This document shows positions 10,221 through 21,990 of a stretch of DNA of 64,000 bases, piece after piece. Source of the stretch: Callorhinus ursinus (Eukaryota > Chordata > Mammalia > Carnivora > Otariidae); NCBI RefSeq assembly GCF_003265705.1, contig NW_020313157.1:2163530-2227529 (forward strand). The letters run 5' to 3'. The notes beneath the pieces were generated by a model. That model ran no database searches and was not told the origin of the DNA. It was given only the letters and a program-made list of their open reading frames with translations. The position numbers and the translations under genes are program-made. Numbering within the stretch: position 1 is the first letter of the stretch; each line of letters starts with the position of its first letter.

Positions 10221-11316
10221 AAACTGAGACCCTGCCTGTAACAAATCCAATAAATGACTAAACAGTAATTTCTTCTAAAACAGGAAGGACAAGATTCCTT
10301 GGTGGTATTCCCCATGAAGGGCTGCTATGGACCCAGGGGCCACATTGAACATCCTCCTTGACAGCCGCCCAGCCAGCTGGACATAAATGCACCCTCAGGT
10401 TTGTGATACCTGGGGCAGGGCCCAGTATGATTTCACTCGAGATCAAATATCAAGAACCACACAGAATCCGCAAAAGGGGAAGAAGCAGCTTTCAAAACTA
10501 TGGTTGGTTTCTACTGAGAGTCTTTCAGATGGAAATCAAGCAGCTCTTCACCAGCGCCAGAGAGAAGAGCCTCTTGCCGCCTGAGAGAAAGAGCTGATGA
10601 ATCAGGCACACTGGTGGATCAATCAGCCCGCGCGTGTGAACAAGTTTACGGTGGAAATGAAGGGCTTTATTTGTTTGGCAAAACACGATGTGGTTTAATC
10701 GCCAGGAGGGAGGAGTGTCTAAAGCGGCAACACAGTGGCTGTTGGCCAAGGTTTTCTAGAAGGGGGAGGCGGTGAGGATGAGGGCTTCCTTTTCATCTGC
10801 AGCCCCTTGCAGAGGGAGCTGGGGAAAGCTTTGCAGCCATCTGCATGCTGTTTGCATGTCTGGCTGGGCAGCTGTGCTCCAAACAAGGGTGGATGGGGCA
10901 GCTCTTGCCTCTGTGTTCAGAGAGAGATGGGAGGGAAATCAACAGAGGTAACAGGGAGAAAGATGCTAGGGACCACCAGCCAGAACCAGGGGCTCGAGTA
11001 TCCAACCCATCAGCCTCTAGGCCACTGAAGCAGCCTGGGAGGGTCTTCTCAATTGGTCCCCATCCCTGTGCCTATAGACAGTCCCTTGAATGGAGACACA
11101 CTGACAACCTCCACACAGAAATGTCAGATGTAGCAAGTAAAAAGACAGGACACCAGTTAAACTTGAATTTCAGATAAACAATGAATTGTTTTTATGTCTC
11201 AAATGTTGCATTGGGATATACCTATACTAAAAAATTTGTTAATTGGATGTCAAGTTTAACTGGCAAACCTAGTCCCACACAAACACAACCTAAGACTTGG
11301 AAACTTACAGAGAAAT

Positions 11317-11317
<1 letters not shown>
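10221..11317. other. unique sequence, some CpG and GC-rich stretches
   Basis: No gene is recognised. Bases 10420-10760 lack repeats, keep several CpGs and have short overlapping open frames on both strands without a domain. This is a possible conserved non-coding segment or an unrecognised exon; neither can be supported further by eye. Confidence 0.4.

Positions 11318-11349
<32 letters not shown>
11318..11349. repeat. (AC)n microsatellite
   Basis: An uninterrupted AC tract of roughly 32 bp. Confidence 0.95.
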
Positions 11350-11350
<1 letters not shown>

Positions 11351-11737
11351 TGCAGTGTCCAAAGTGAAGGAGCAAAAGCAAGGGCCAAAATGGGGGTCCC
11401 CACCCCTCCACACCTCCCTATCTTCTGTCCCTGGGCTCAGAACAAGCCAAGTCCCTGCCAACTTTGAGTCACTTGGCATCCAGGTCCAAGTTGGGAATGG
11501 AGGTGCCCTGATACAGCAGAATGCTGACCAGCACCTGCCCAGGCCCCAGCTTCTGGGCTCTGGCCTGAAAGACACAGCAAACTCCTATGGGTCTTGGGAA
11601 GTATGGGAAAGCGGCAGGGGGCTCTAAGACTGGAGAGTCATCTTGGAGTTCTCCACCTGGGAACCTAGTGGGAGCTCTGTTTCCTTTGGTCTGCTCTCAC
11701 TGCCTCTGCCACAATCTCTGTCCCTGCCATTCCAGTC

Positions 11738-11812
11738 ACTGGCTGAGCATTTTCTGAGCAGCTACTAAAGGCCTGGTGCTAGACTTGGTACTGAAGACAC
11801 AGGCCCTGGTCA
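11738..11812 (-). repeat. L2 LINE 3'-end fragment
   Basis: 'ttctgagcagctactaaagg' then 'cctggtgctaga' matches the reversed L2 terminus. Confidence 0.45.
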
Positions 11813-11815
11813 AAC

Positions 11816-12050
11816 TACAGTTTGGCTTACTCAACACTCAGCAATGACCCCCAGCACTTGCCTGCATGTGCACAACAAGCCAAGCGTGTGATAGTTACTT
11901 CACTGAGTCCTCCTAGCAGCCCAGGGTGGCAGCCATTATTATTATATTATTATCACCACTTACCTTTGAGGAAACTGAAGCCAGAGAGCTGAAACAGCTC
12001 AAGGACACACAGGTAGAGAGTGGCAAGGCCTGAAGGAGTCAAATGCCAAC
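11816..12050 (-). repeat. MIR SINE
   Basis: 'acttacctttgaggaaactg' followed by 'aagccagagag' and 'aaggacacacaggtagagag' is a reverse MIR core. A small (ATT)n stretch lies inside at about 11937-11953. Confidence 0.65.
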
Positions 12051-12339
12051 TTTGGAACTTGTAATAATAGTACCAAGAATGTTTGGGAAAGTGAACTTTC
12101 CCTCCTCCAATGTGAGGCCACCTGCCAGAGCTGGAAGCCAGAGTCTCTGCTGGGGGTGGCACCAGGGTGTGGACTGACCTAGGTGAAAGTGAGACAGAGA
12201 ATGCCATTCTGGCCAATGCCCTTAGGCTTTGGGGGATGACCCCTGTAGAGGATGGCACCATGTAGAGCCTTAGGGAGCTGGCAGCAGGAAAACACACTTC
12301 ACCAGGATGCAAATGCAGCACTGATCACCCATTGACCTG

Positions 12340-12865
12340 GATATCCTGTTCCTAGGAACATCTTACAAAAAACACAGACACAGAGCATCAAGTGATATGT
12401 GCTGGAATACTCATCACAACACCGTTTGCAATAGGGAAGAAGCAGAAACCATTCAGAGATCTATCAGTATAGGGTTGGCCTAAAGAAAGTACAGTGCATC
12501 CACACAGCAGAATAACTGTCTTTAAGGAAGGTGGAGTCCAGGTTCCAACATAATATGATGTCAAAGATATACATCACTGAGTTAAAACGAGGCTTTTCCA
12601 AACAATAAATATAGCATGATCCCATTTTTATTTTTAAAAAAATTAAAATTAAACAATTTATGTGCAGATATACATGCTTGCCTACACACAGAGAAAGCTG
12701 TGGAAGGATATACCTCAACCCCTCCCAGTGTTACTTCTGAGAAGCAAGATTGAAGAAAAACAGATAAAGGAGGAGTTTTGTTTTTTGTCTTCTATATAGT
12801 TGTATTGTTTAAATCCTTTACAATGAGCAAATAATAATTTGTATTTTTAATAAACAGAACAAAAG
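12340..12865 (+). mobile_element. ancient L1 (L1M) 3' end
   Basis: Landmarks of the end of L1M ORF2 and its 3' UTR occur in order: 'atactcatcacaacaccgtt', 'catgatcccatttttatttt', and a terminal 'gtatttttaataaacag'. The ORF is destroyed. Confidence 0.7.
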
Positions 12866-14433
12866 CCAAAAAATTATACTCATACCATGTAGATTCTTTC
12901 ATCCAGCCTGATTCCCACACACCAGGGCTTACAACTCTATCAGGTCAACAAAGAACACAGAAGCAAAAAGAAAAATGAAGAAGGCAGTAGATTTTCCCTC
13001 CCAGGTACCTTCCAATTCAAGCGAACAGGTTTCCAAGTCACAAAGTCTTCCTTATCCAGACACACAAGACAAAAGCCCCAAACCAAAGACACAAGCCCTG
13101 TCCAGGTTTCTCCAGGGCAGAAGCCTGAGACACAAGGCAGATCTGCACACAGTCAGGGATGGAGGCCTGGACAGGAGAAGGCACAGAGCCAAGGAGACCC
13201 TCAGGGTAGCCCCTGCATTCTCCAAAGACCTCCAGACCCGGAGCTTCATGGAGCCCCCAAAAGTCTATTTCTTTAACACCCTAAAACACAGTGAGAGGAG
13301 TCAGGAAGAAGGAAAACAAGCAAAACTCAAAAAGCCCAGACACACCTGAGCTGTGCTAAAGGTATCTGCTCTTCTCTCTGTTTTTAGAAATTCCAGCTTT
13401 CTCTTTTGTGCCTTCAAGGTCCTTGCTCTGCACGCCAGCTCTCCTTTTCTCCTATTTGCCTCTACCATCCTTTTGGAGCCTCTTCCCAGCAGCTTTTCCC
13501 AGTCCCCCTCATGCTCTCGGGCTGCACTCTCAGACCTCCAGCTTTCCTGGGACCCCCATTCACCAGCTGGTGAGGTACAGGGTGTCAGATGTAGCCAAGA
13601 TTCTTTGGAGTAGCAAAGGCAGGAGCCCTGTGGGCTGTGAGTAACCTGACAACTTCCTGCTGGGGCTGAAAAGAAGGGGAAAGACCAGCCCCTCCATGGA
13701 ATAGCCCCATGAATACAGGGCTCTCAGCAGCCTCTGGAGACCTGTGTTGATGGTCAGAAGTCCTGTCACCCCCACATGCAGTTGTCTGCAAGGAGGCCAT
13801 GCAGGAAGCTGTATTGCTCAGAGAACAAAAAAAAGAAAAAAAAAAGGAAATTAAATGCACCATCTGCTTATTAGTGAGAGCTTTTGAGGCAGACACTTAA
13901 ATATGCATGCCCAGACATTATAAAACTTCAGGGGGAAATGTTAATTCCAATAACCTGAGTTCTCGGGCTTGCAAAAACCATCTTTTTTTCTCTCTCTTCT
14001 TAGTGATTTGGAAGCTCTGTACCCCAAACTCACAGCACCAAGATGGTTGACCTCACTGGATTTGGGCAGTTGTGCAACGTGGGACCCTAAACACTTGCTA
14101 GGGACCCATCTCAAGGAAATTCTTAGGAAGGGAACAAGTTGCTATTCCCCACGTCCCCTTTTTTGTCTCTCCCATCCAAAAACTGCATGATGTTAGCCTG
14201 GTGCCCTGCCACAGCAGTGAGGAAAGCCCACTCAGAACCCCCATCCTGCCCCTGACACCAAAGACCCATAAAGTTGAGAGTGGGGGACCTGTTGCCCCCT
14301 CCTTTGGAGTCCTGCAAGTTGAGCACTTTCACTGCAACCCCTCCTCAGAGCTGCACACATTTCAAGGACAGCTGTACTCACACCCTCATGGGACACCATG
14401 TGAGTGCAAGGTCCCTTAACCTCAGACTATCAG
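12866..14433. other. unassigned sequence, partly CT-rich
   Basis: No gene or named repeat is supported. An open frame of 124 codons at 12975-13349 (+) has no domain and no splice context that would make it convincing. An A-rich run lies at about 13828-13849. Confidence 0.45.
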
Positions 14434-14604
14434 GTAAATATTTTTGGCTTTGTGAGCTATACAGTCTCTCCCAACTACTCAACTCTCCCATTAGTGCAGG
14501 CAAGCAGCCATAGACAATATGTACATGAATGGGTACAGCTGGATGCCAATAAAACTTTATTTACAATCACAAGCAGGGGGCCAGCATTGGCCTATGGACC
14601 AGAG
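14434..14604 (-). repeat. MER5A/B (hAT-Charlie) fossil
   Basis: 'aaatatttttggctttgtga', 'ctacagtctctcccaacta'-like order and 'aataaaactttatttacaa' match reversed MER5A. Confidence 0.75.
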
Positions 14605-14639
14605 TCTGGCTCTACCACTAGAGTAGGGTCTCCAAGAGA

Positions 14640-14725
14640 ACAGGAAATGAACCGTCTCGTAGATCAGCACCTAGACCAGCACCTGGCACTTAGGAGCTGC
14701 TCAAATACTTGGAGAAGGAATGAAA
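14640..14725 (+). repeat. L2 LINE 3'-end fragment
   Basis: 'cagcacctggcacttaggag' and 'ctgctcaaatacttgga' match the L2 terminus. Confidence 0.5.
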
Positions 14726-14807
14726 AGAGCCCTCAGTATTGAGAGGTGAAGATCTCCCAATGGAACCATCTTGTGCCAAGAAACACTGTCAGGGCAGGGC
14801 TCTCCAC

Positions 14808-15041
14808 CAAAAGGCTGGGTCCTGGGGCGCCTGGGTGGCTCAGTCATTAAGCGTCTGCCTTCGGCTCAGGTCGTGATCCCAGCATCCTGGGATCGAGCCC
14901 CACATCGGGCTCCCTGCTCCACGGGGAAGCCTGCTTTTCCCTCTCCTACTCCCCCTGCTTGTGTTCCCTCTCTCACTATGTCTCTCTCTGTTAAATAAAT
15001 AAATAAAGTCTTTAAAAAAAAAAAACAAAAGGCTGGGTCCT
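14808..15041 (+). mobile_element. CAN SINE, young copy with perfect target-site duplication
   Basis: The body at 14824-15025 is close to what I take as the arctoid consensus, with intact tRNA-like boxes, an AAATAAATAAATAAA-type repeat and a poly(A) of about 12. The 16-bp duplication 'caaaaggctgggtcct' at 14808-14823 and 15026-15041 is perfect. Confidence 0.95.
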
Positions 15042-15489
15042 TTTCCAAGGTAATGTGGAAAAGTGACAGCTGAGTGTTGTGAGGAGGACAGAAAGCTCTG
15101 GAGTCATGTGCACAAACTATAATTTTGCAAAAAAGTCAAGACCATGAGTGTCTCATGTTTTGGTGAACACACCCCAGTTGGGTGCTGAAATGCCCACATT
15201 AGGAAGAATCCTGGTAGCCCCCCATGACCGGCCTCCATTAAAACTCCAGCAGGAGCCCAGGAGCATGATATATTAAATCCAACAGGCTCTCTTCAACACA
15301 ACCAACCTTCATCTTTCTGTCCTCCTGTCTGTGGAGCCACATGTCCTCTGCCTGATGCTCCTCTGATCCTTCTCATGGATTCTTCTCCTATCATCATTAA
15401 GATTTCCTTGGGCTGATACCAAAGCCCCTCCCCTTTCCCCTCCACTGTTTCCCCAGTCAACCTCAGGTGTCCCCATGGCTCCAGGTACC
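15042..15489. other. unassigned intergenic sequence
   Basis: No gene is seen. The right part may be more decayed L2 leading into the next feature. Confidence 0.4.
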
Positions 15490-15960
15490 ATCTACACTGA
15501 TGACTCTCAAATCTGAATCTCCAGGCCCAGATCTGTCTATCTTGTTAGACATTGTCACCTGGGTCTGAGAGCAAACTCAGCCAGAGTCCAAAATCAAATT
15601 CATAGTCTTCCCTGCCATTCTGGAGGTCAGTCTGACCCTGCCTCTTTCTCATTGCCATACCAAATAGATACTTGAGTCCTTACCGTATCTCATAAGCTTT
15701 CCTCTGTTCAGGCATTCAACTCCACCCACTACCATCACCACTATCCCAGCGGCCACATCCCTGGCAGAGACCCCTGTCCCAGCCCCCAAACTGGTCTCCC
15801 TCCTGCTCCTTCAGCTCCAAATCATGTCCCAGAGAATACAAAGGGACAACAACCATCTCAATGAAATGAAAAGAATCAGAAGGACATTGGCTGGCAGTCT
15901 GTGTCTTTCCAGCTGAGAAGCCCAAGCCACACTCTGGTTTGCTAGCACTGGGGTTAAATA
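15490..15960 (+). repeat. L2 LINE, internal to 3' region
   Basis: 'ctgatgactctcaaatctga', 'tctccaggcccagatctgtc' and 'aaactggtctccctcctgct' occur in the L2 order. No usable ORF remains. Confidence 0.65.
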
Positions 15961-16689
15961 TTTCTGAAATGATTAAAGCTAAGGGCTACACAGCTCAGAA
16001 TCCAAAACTACTGCATGCACAGAGGCACCTGTCTCCCGCAGAGTGGTCTGAACCAACCAGTATGTGGCCTATACCTCTCTGTTCTCACTGAAAGAAATGC
16101 CCTCCGTGCCTTCTTCTTCCCTGGAGGACCCTTCACCAACCTTCACCCCACTTTTTGGCCCTTGGAGGACGAGGGAACCTCCTACGGTTTCTCACGCACA
16201 CTGCAATCCTCAGAAGCTTGCCTCACAAATTACAGGAGAGCCCGTGCAGCACTGTGTTCTGGTAGGTGGCCATGTCTTCATGTCAGCTTGAGAGATCGTT
16301 GCCAGGGAAATATCTATATCTTGGCAGAGAGAGCTTCAGCCCTGTGGAGTCCAGCTGTGTTCAAATGGGAATCCAGAAACCAGATGTTGGTCCAAAAGCC
16401 CTGTCATGGCAAGCCAGCTTTGGAATTCTCCAGCGTGGAAGTAAACTGAGTGTCACCTGCTCCGACTACCCACACTCCTGCCTCCTAGAATCCAGAACCA
16501 GAGAATCAAGGAGGAAACTGGAGGGAAACCAGTGAGTTCCATAGAGAAAGCTGAGATGCTACCTGAATCCAACCTAAGGTTTAGGTGGATGATACTTCCC
16601 CACCCTTGCACCTCACCAAATGGATAAGGGGATGGAAGACAAAATCCGACTCACCCAAATAAGTAAAAATGGAATTGACCATTTGTTTT
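15961..16689. other. unassigned intergenic sequence
   Basis: An open frame of 144 codons at 16015-16449 (+) has no domain, no signal and no start context of note, so it is not called. No repeat is named. Confidence 0.45.
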
Positions 16690-16892
16690 GTGCTTTTCTG
16701 TATCTAAATGCTATGCTAAGCCTTTTCCATTTATTATCTTGGAATTGTATTGAATGCCCACATAACCTTCCATTGAGGTTTATCTTACTATCTCCATTTT
16801 ATAGATGAGGAAACTGAGGCCCATGGAGGTTGTATAAATTTCCCAAGGCTTACGAGTGGTACAGCAAGGACCCAAACTTAACACCTACTCTC
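16690..16892 (-). repeat. MIR SINE
   Basis: 'tctccattttatagatgagg' followed by 'aaactgaggccc' is a well preserved reverse MIR core. Confidence 0.75.
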
Positions 16893-16905
16893 TGAAACAT
16901 TTTTG

Positions 16906-17120
16906 CAGTGGCTTTCAGATAAGGTGATTTCATCTGTATCCTCCCCAAGCCATAGACATTTGGCAATGTATGGGGACATATTCAGTTGTCACACTGGTGA
17001 TGGAGAGGCAGTGTTAATGGTATCCAGTGGCTACAGGCCAGGGATGCTGCTAAGGACAGTCCCCCACAACAGAGAATGATCTGGCCCCAAATGTCACTAG
17101 TGGCAAAGTTGAGACACCCA
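16906..17120 (+). repeat. MER20 (hAT-Charlie) fossil
   Basis: Consensus landmarks occur in order: 'acatttggcaatgtatgggg', 'ggctacaggccagggatgct', 'cccccacaacagagaatgat' and 'ggccccaaatgtca'. Near full length (about 215 bp). MER20 copies are known in placental mammals as hormone-responsive enhancers in some settings; nothing here shows activity. Confidence 0.85.
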
Positions 17121-18481
17121 GGTGCAGACCTTCACCAGTGAGAAGGGAAAGACCTGCAGTTTGGACTTCCCTCTATAAGGGGCCCCCTGCTGATGATGAC
17201 CTCCCTATTCTGGTCTCAACTCTGGAGACTCTTGAATGAGGATTCCATCAGGGGATTTCAGCTCTGCCCAGCACAATCCAGAAGTCTATGCCGAGCTTCC
17301 TGATCTTGAGAAAAACTGAACAAACCGCTAATGTTGATAATGTTGATAACCAATTACCTAGAAGAGATCCTTCTCTCCCCCCAGGAAGAGCTGCAGGCCA
17401 GACTCACCCTGGGGTCACTTTAAAGGAGTCAATAAAGGCTCTGGGAGGATTGGTTCTTTCATACCTTCTCAGCAACCCTGGTCTGGAGAGGGCAAAAGGA
17501 GTCTGTGAAACTTCTAGGGATCAGTCCTCACTAGGCACATACCCTCCTCCAGCCACATCTCCAAAAGGACTCTGCACTGAGATAGCTCCTGGGGCCTCAC
17601 ATTACCTCCTAAAAGCACCCCGTAGCAACCTCCAGAGGAAGCAACCCCCTTCCCCTTCAAGGCAAGAGCCAAGCGTGGGACCCACTTGGAGGGACAACCA
17701 GTCACATGTAAACCTCAGCCATCCAAAGCACCAAACCCAGTGAAGGTAAAGGGTATTTAATCCTTTAAAAATATCTAGATACAGCATGGACAGGGAGGTG
17801 ATGCCCATGCAGCTCCTGCAGAGAAAAGCTCAAAATGATCTGCCCCTAAAAATAATCTGCTATTAAAGAACAAGAATGTTTTTAACGTTTTAGCCAAGCT
17901 AATGGTCTACATAGACAAAAATTTCATGAAAAGGTGTTCCGTTCTTCTTGATCCATTTGGACATAGTCTGTGAGTGAAGAAATGGGCTTTCCTCAAAGAA
18001 ATAGCTGCTGCTCCTGGCACCAGCCCGAAACTGCTTTCTGGGTTCTTTAAAGAGAATATTCCTATAGAAACTACAAAGGAGGAGAAATCTATCTGATGGG
18101 CATTCTGGGCAGCACAAGCTTGGCCAACCTTTAAACTTAAAAACCAAAACACCATTGCTGTGAAGGGCCACTTTCCCCAGATGATCCACATGCCCCAAAA
18201 GGAGAAAATAAAATTGGATTCAGATTCAGATTCAGGAAAGGACAGTTTCTATCCAGTTATGAAATAATCCTTCAAACCATGAGATCCCCATTTCCCTTTT
18301 TGAACCAAAAAGTTCAATGGGGTTTCTGCCTTTTAAAAATTTCATCACCTGCCCCATAATTCCTTAATCTTCAGAAAGCATTTAATATGGAGATTCTGGC
18401 CTAAGACCTTCATCTCTTGTGATGTACCCTTAGAACCAAAGATGACAGTAAGTGAGCTACATGGAGTGAATTTCAGTACTA
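17121..18481. other. unassigned intergenic sequence
   Basis: The longest frame is 151 codons at 17288-17743 (+), of low complexity and without domain. No confident repeat; about 17750-18230 is AT-rich unique sequence. Confidence 0.45.
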
Positions 18482-18720
18482 AATCACATTTATTGAGCAC
18501 ATACTATGTGCCGGCCTTAATGCTAAGTGCTTTCTATGGATAAACTTTACTTAATCTCAGGGGTAATAACCCCATGAAACAAGGCTTATTGGCATATGCA
18601 TTTCACCAATGAGGACACTAGTCTCGGAGAGGTTAAGTAACTTGCTCTGAGTCACCCAGCAAAGGAAGGCCAGAGCCAAGATTCAAATCCACATTCCTAC
18701 ATCCCACTGCACTTGGTCAT
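18482..18720 (-). repeat. MIR SINE, nearly complete
   Basis: 'tttattgagcacatactatg', 'accccatgaaacaagg', 'gaggttaagtaacttgctct' occur in reversed-MIR order over about 240 bp. Confidence 0.8.
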
Positions 18721-20099
18721 TTCCTTGCATTCTCATATCTGGTCTTTGTCAAAGTCCCAAGTAATGAGGGAAGTGATAGAGAGAGGAAAGGTTTCATAGC
18801 ACTGCACTGCCTCCATAATCATGTTTCTGACCCAGGGCCTCTCCTCTTACCACACTGTGACACATCCCTCTCACTCTTTCCGTGATGTGTCCCAATAAAC
18901 CTTCCATAAGGATTATCCTTCTCCTGGCATCTCAGAGAGAAATTCACCTGGTTCTGGTGTCCAGGTGGCCCATAGTCTGAACACAATTACAACCATGGGG
19001 GGAGGGTGAAATCTCTGAAGCAGCACCTGGGAGCAGCCCCACTCTGGGTCAGCTGGGCTTTGATGCAGCCTGGTGAACGTAGGCAAGCTGCAGCTGCCTA
19101 TGTGGATTTGGGAGAAAGAATGGGAACTCTCTCATGGAGCTCACTAGCCACTAATCAAATTTTTAAGACAAGCTCAGCCAAGCATATGGTCAAGAATAAA
19201 AACATTCAGAAGAAACATAAAGGTCAATGCCATTATCCATTAAAAACTCTCAAGGTGGCAGCCCTTGCCATGGGGACTGCTATCCAGCCAGCCCTCATCT
19301 GTCCTCCAGACTCATGTGCTCCCCAAATGTAAGGTCAGCCAGGTCATAACTGGAAGATTCAAGAGAGGAAGCAGAAAGCGGGAACCAAGGGATCAAGCTG
19401 GTCACTGAGCTCCATCCCACACATGCCTAGTGACTCACATAACCACGCACATACACAACAAAACACCCTCACACATACACTCAGCCAGCAGGGACCACAG
19501 CCAGGTACTACCTGAGGGGATGCTCAGAACTTTGCCTCACTGTCCCTCTCAGAAAGAATAAGGAGAGGAGAATGACTTCGGGGATGGAAGCCACCTGCCT
19601 TCTCTCTCAACTCTCACTGCCCAACCCGAATGGGGAGCAATGACAGGAAGATGCAGGGCAGGTGAGGGGCATGGGCTGAGCTGCTGCCAGCCCACATGCT
19701 GACAGGGCAGGCTTTGGCAGAACCTGTGCTAGGGTACTTCCCACCCAAGCCCCTTACCAGGTGGGAGAAACACACAACCAGAAAAGTCCCAGAGAGACAC
19801 CTAAAACAGCGCTGCCCAGGAGGGAGCTGAAGGTTGAGGGCTGCTCTGAGCCCTCCTTCCCCTCACCTCCTTCCCCTTCTGGGGGCCCCCAGGACACAGA
19901 GCTTCCCCTTCCCCTTTTTGGCTAACCGCAGAACCCACGGGTCTCCCAGCCAGATGACGACGATGTCGTGGGAGAATCAGCGAGTCAATGCTACATAAAC
20001 AAGAAGGGGGTTGCCACCAACAACCAAGCATCTAGTTTCTCAGAGGTCCCCATGAGCTGTCACACCGCTCCTGCCCTCAGGAGTTGCTGCCCAATTATC
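18721..20099. other. unassigned sequence leading into the CpG island
   Basis: No named repeat or gene. GC content rises from about 19.6 kb. If the exon at 20187-20393 is real, this is intron 1 sequence on the minus strand. Confidence 0.4.
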
Positions 20100-20690
20100 A
20101 ACTTGGACCTGACGGCCGACGGGGAGCATCCTGCCCACCCCACCCCACCTCTAGCCCCCGTCCCTCCTGCGCCCCCGCTCACTTACACCTCTGCCTTCGC
20201 CACCTGTCTGGGTGCCGGTCTCTTCCCTGCCCAGACGTGGCGCGTCTTCTTCCTCCTGCGCTGCGCTTCCTCCCTCCAGCCCCAGCTTCAATCTCTTCTC
20301 CTCCGGAGGGGCATCCTCCTCCTCCCGCCTCTGCCGGCCATCCCTGCCTCTGAGCTTGCCCGAATCTTCAGGGCTGCCAGAAGGGCTGGCCATGGTTCCA
20401 GGGTGTTCTGTCTTTACTTGGGGAAGAGAAAGGACTCGGCACTCTCCTGAACCCAGCGGCCTGTCGGTGGGAGATCGGGCTTCTGAGCGCGGGCTCAGTG
20501 GGTTCGCGCGGCTCGGCTCGGAGCTGGGCTCCTCCGCGGACCACTCCTGTCTCTCTGCCGCCCCCTTCTGGCTGCTCACGCATACCGCAGGCACGCGTGG
20601 AAGAGGCCTGCGCTCCTCTCACCTGCTAAGGGCCAGGCCGGCTCTGGCAAAGCCCCGCCCCCAGGTTGCACCCCCACGGTCTCCCTGGCC
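20100..20690. promoter_or_regulatory. CpG island with candidate minus-strand promoter
   Basis: CpG dinucleotides cluster here and almost nowhere else in the window, for example in 'tcgcgcggctcggctcgg' near 20503-20520 and 'acgtggcgcgtc' near 20234-20245. A GC box ('agccccgccccc') lies at about 20651-20662, upstream of the candidate exon when read on the minus strand. No TATA box is seen. CpG islands of this size usually mark a housekeeping or developmental promoter; the transcription start is inferred to lie at about 20450-20640. Confidence 0.6.
20187..20393 (-). CDS. candidate first coding exon of an unidentified gene
   Basis: An ATG at 20393-20391 has a strong initiation context (A at -3, G at +4) and is the first ATG in this frame; the frame stays open upstream only through non-ATG codons. 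Sixty-nine codons run to a 'GTAAGT' donor core at 20186-20181, leaving an exon that ends in phase 0. An alternative donor is the GTGGCG within 'gacaggtggcg' a few codons earlier. The predicted peptide begins MASPSGSPEDSGKL, is hydrophilic and rich in E, R and G, and has a basic patch EEKRLKLGLEGG; it has no signal peptide or known domain, so a nuclear or cytosolic protein is only a guess. I do not recognise the gene, and later exons would lie below 20187 or off the left edge. A different-frame upstream ORF overlapping the ATG is possible if transcription starts beyond 20586. Confidence 0.4.
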
Positions 20691-20879
20691 AAGGAAGGGA
20701 GAAAGAAGGGACAGAAGAGGTCCACTTCTCCAATGCCCTACAAGGATGAACACCTTGGTCTTTGGTACTATTCTGCATCTTGAATGATTTAGAGGCTGCT
20801 CAGAACAGATGAAGAATTTGGCCTGGAGGGTGATAGGCTTAATGCAAAGACACCACCTTTCAAAGCTATGCTTACCTAT

Positions 20880-21420
20880 CAGGGATATTTATTGAGCATC
20901 ACTATGGGCCAAGCACTGCCCTGGGGTAGGGGATTATAACAGTGACCATGGCAGGCATTGTCCCTGCCCAGGTAGAGCCCAGTATGGGGGGGGGGGGGGG
21001 GGGGAGTTGATTGATTGATACTTTGTCAACGGGGCAAAGGGCTGCAACAGAGGACTACTGGGAACAAGGGAACCTAAAACAGAAGAGCCTCAGAAGGCCT
21101 GGAGCTGGGAAAGGGGCAGAGGAAATGAGCACTGACTGGAGATATACAAGATGAACAGTTCTCAGCCAGGTAAAGGGTGTTCCAGCAAAGGGAAGAGCAT
21201 GTGCAAAAGTCCAGAGGCTGGGAGGAAGGCAGCAAGAAGCCTGGTGGCTGCAGCAGGATGGATGAGGGAAGAGAGATGTGGTGGATAGAGAGGTTGCTGG
21301 GGACCAGGCATGAAAGGCTGGACCAGGGAGAAAACTACGGCAGGGACTCCACACAGCAGCAGTGCTGATGGACAAAGGCAGGAGACTTTGAGAAATATTT
21401 TGCAGTGATGGATTGATAGA
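20880..21420 (-). repeat. L2 LINE 3' region
   Basis: Reversed L2 landmarks are 'tttattgagcatcactatgg', 'ccaagcactgccctgggg' and 'tgtgcaaaagtccagaggct'. It contains a run of 19 G at 20986-21004. Confidence 0.65.
20986..21004. repeat. (G)19 homopolymer
   Basis: Nineteen uninterrupted G. The length is likely to be unstable or miscalled in short-read data. Confidence 0.9.
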
Positions 21421-21559
21421 TAGTGTGCCCAACTTGTTCTTCACATCAGTGTGGGACTCCCTCAGCTGTGTTAGTTGAACCAGGAGGTATTTTCTGGATA
21501 ATTAACTGTTAACACCGTGTCCAGGGAAGGCTGAATGAGCACCAGGCTCCTATGTTCCC

Positions 21560-21735
21560 TGAGCTTCCTCAACCAAGCACAGAGATCATGCTGCAATTTG
21601 CTTCTCCAGTTTTTCTCCCACTAATCTCCTAGGCAGTCACTGCCTCTGCCTTGTTCATGATTTTATTCTGGAAAGCTATCAAAGTGAGCGGCCTGTAGTA
21701 AGTGCTCAAGAAACATTTGTTGCATGAGTAAAAGG
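21560..21735 (+). repeat. L2 LINE 3' end
   Basis: 'ctgtagtaagtgctcaagaa' followed by 'acatttgttgcatgag' is an L2 terminus, oriented opposite to the L2 at 20880. Confidence 0.55.
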
Positions 21736-21864
21736 ATCTGCTCCCGCCCAGCGTTCTCTGCATCCTACACCTTCCCCTTCTCGATCCAGCCCCTTCCTCT
21801 CTCCTCCATCTCTTCCCTCCCAACCAGCACAAATAATTCTAATAAACATGGGTGGGCTTTGAGG

Positions 21865-21990
21865 CCCTCTTATATCACCTTCCATCTAAGTCTCACAACA
21901 ACCCTGTTATTATCCCCAATGTACAAAGGTGGACACGGAGGTATAAAGAGGCTAAGCAACATGCCCAAGGCACATTATAGTGGGAACTGC
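21865..21990 (-). repeat. MIR SINE fragment
   Basis: 'ctcacaacaaccctgttatt', 'atccccaatgtacaaagg' and 'gaggctaagcaacatgccc' match a reversed MIR. Confidence 0.65.

Noticed and set aside
11181..11627. Open frame of 148 codons
   Set aside because: It runs through the AC microsatellite, giving a THTHTH stretch, and has no recognisable protein on either side.
14824..14895. tRNA-like sequence with A- and B-box in this and other CAN SINEs
   Set aside because: These are SINE heads derived from tRNA-Lys, flanked by SINE bodies and target-site duplications, not tRNA genes.
17288..17743. Plus-strand open frame of 151 codons
   Set aside because: No domain, no repeat link and no splice signals; the length is within chance for 64 kb.
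20212..20787. Plus-strand open frame of 191 codons over the CpG island
   Set aside because: It lies antisense to a better supported exon, is S/P/R-rich low-complexity sequence as expected from GC-rich DNA, and has no domain or donor fitting its frame.
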